DNA from: Pseudomonadota bacterium
GTDB lineage: Bacteria; Pseudomonadota; Gammaproteobacteria; Steroidobacterales; Steroidobacteraceae
DNA: 64,000 nt
Assembly (NCBI GenBank): GCA_016703895.1
Contig: JADJBE010000001.1
Location: forward strand, 1-64,000
Reading direction: 5' to 3'
Positions 63,513-64,000 of this stretch are shown here, one piece after another. Below the pieces are notes generated by a model, which saw only the letters and a program-made list of their open reading frames with translations, was not told the DNA's origin and did not search any database. The number at the start of each line of letters is the position of its first letter. The stretch's first letter is position 1. Position numbers and translations under genes: made by a program.

Positions 63513-64000
63513 AACGGTTTCCGACTCTTGGTGTCACGGCGCTGCACATAGGGATTGGCAAACCCAAGCCGCCGCAGCACGTCTATCTCCCGTCGCTCCA
63601 TCCGCCGCTGCTCAACGCCGCCTTGCTCGTGGTCGTAACCCAACAGGTGCAGCGAACCGTGCACCACCATGTGGGCCCAATGTGCAGTGAGTAGTTTTCC
63701 TTGCTGACGCGCCTCGTCACGCACGACCCGCGGGCAAATCACCAGATCACCCAGCGGCACAGTGCCCAGTGGCTGACTACCCAGTGGCTGACCAACAGAC
63801 ATCGCGTGCACCGACCGCGTCGCAGGGAACGACAGCACATTGGTAGGCTTGTCGATCCGACGCCAGCGCTGGTTGAGACGACGGCTTTCAGCACGGCCGA
63901 CCAACCGCACTGACAACTCGCGGCCCGCCGCACGACGCCCGAGGGCAGCGCTCGCCCAACGACGCAGCCGAGCAGCGCCCGGCGCCCAGTCCCGCGTACC
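63509..64000 (-). CDS. ybeY: Endoribonuclease YbeY (start beyond the window)
   Basis: The visible 163 residues are open to the right edge: ALGRRAAGRELSVRLVGRAES, then RRIDKPTNVLSFP, and the zinc site HMVVHGSLHLLGYDH (HxxxHxxxxxH). YbeY processes the 16S rRNA 3' end and acts in ribosome quality control. A small low-complexity insert VGQPLGSQPLGTVPLGDL, with three PLG repeats, follows the FP motif where most homologues are shorter. It overlaps corC by four bases. Confidence 0.94.
   Translation of the reverse strand, partial: GTRDWAPGAARLRRWASAALGRRAAGRELSVRLVGRAESRRLNQRWRRIDKPTNVLSFPATRSVHAMSVGQPLGSQPLGTVPLGDLVICPRVVRDEARQQGKLLTAHWAHMVVHGSLHLLGYDHEQGGVEQRRMERREIDVLRRLGFANPYVQRRDTKSRKPL

Noticed and set aside
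62559..63551. 330-codon plus-strand frame
   Set aside because: Antisense to corC and its His-rich composition is the complement of CorC coding; no motif.
1..64000. Apparent abundance of CTAAC/GTTAG
   Set aside because: A count by eye gave about 80 in both orientations, close to what base composition predicts, so no uptake-sequence or methylation signal is claimed.
1..64000. CRISPR arrays, prophage, restriction or toxin-antitoxin loci
   Set aside because: No regularly spaced repeats, phage structural genes, integrases, methyltransferases or paired small genes were found.

Overview
The window is high-GC, gene-dense chromosomal DNA from a gammaproteobacterium. Conserved neighbourhoods match those of E. 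coli, Pseudomonas and Xanthomonas relatives: ygfB-pepP-ubiH-ubiI divergent from zapB-like/zapA-6S RNA-fau, then rpiA; rplM-rpsI, coq7 and a crp/clp-type regulator; maf-rng-yhdP-tldD; leuS-lptE; holA-nadD-rsfS-rlmH; ybeY-corC-lnt. TonB-dependent receptors, a DUF5916 protein, OMPLA and a spinster-type MFS carrier suggest a free-living heterotroph, perhaps near Steroidobacterales, Nevskiales or Xanthomonadales (inference only). I see no prophage, intact insertion sequence or CRISPR array.

Layout. 1-940: 5' part of gcvT behind a tandem glycine riboswitch with a strong terminator. 1-4 kb: ispG, phhB, an RDD protein and a DMT exporter. 4-9.3 kb: an orphan protein, two UbiH-family hydroxylases, pepP and ygfB. 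9.3-12.2 kb: zapB-like, zapA, 6S RNA, fau, an EVE protein, a tiny Lys/Ala ORF in a structured transcript, and rpiA. 12.2-16 kb: pldA, a TonB-receptor remnant, two accessory genes and tRNA-Gln. 16-21.2 kb: rpsI, rplM, coq7, crp, rpe, djlA and purC. 21.2-32 kb: an acyltransferase, a 194-bp foldback element, a BtuF-like protein, yihY, pmbA/tldE, darP, purEK, an ExeA-FHA ATPase and tldD. 32-41.2 kb: a minus-strand operon holA-nadD-rsfS-rlmH-maf-rng-yhdP-nit-tldD. 41.5-44.7 kb: a Zrg-like zinc-uptake cluster. 44.7-50.7 kb: CpcT-like, DUF5916, HIT, prolyl aminopeptidase, an esterase and an unknown HExxH protein. 50.7-53.8 kb: lptE and leuS. 53.9-59.4 kb: an uptake/catabolic cluster (VOC, cupin, TonB receptor, MFS). 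59.5-64 kb: HtrA-type protease, lnt, corC and ybeY.

The most striking global feature is reading-frame damage. Nine genes (ispG, pldA, DUF885, yihY, nit, the DUF2796 gene, DUF5916, leuS and a TonB receptor) carry eleven lesions. leuS and ispG are essential in most bacteria and are otherwise perfect family members, so much of this is probably consensus error; that must be settled from reads before any lesion is given biological meaning. The most promising unexplained structures are the nested inverted repeat at 23.3 kb, the self-contained Lys/Ala micro-ORF transcript at 11.3 kb, and the roughly 9.5-kb separation of lptE from its usual neighbour holA.
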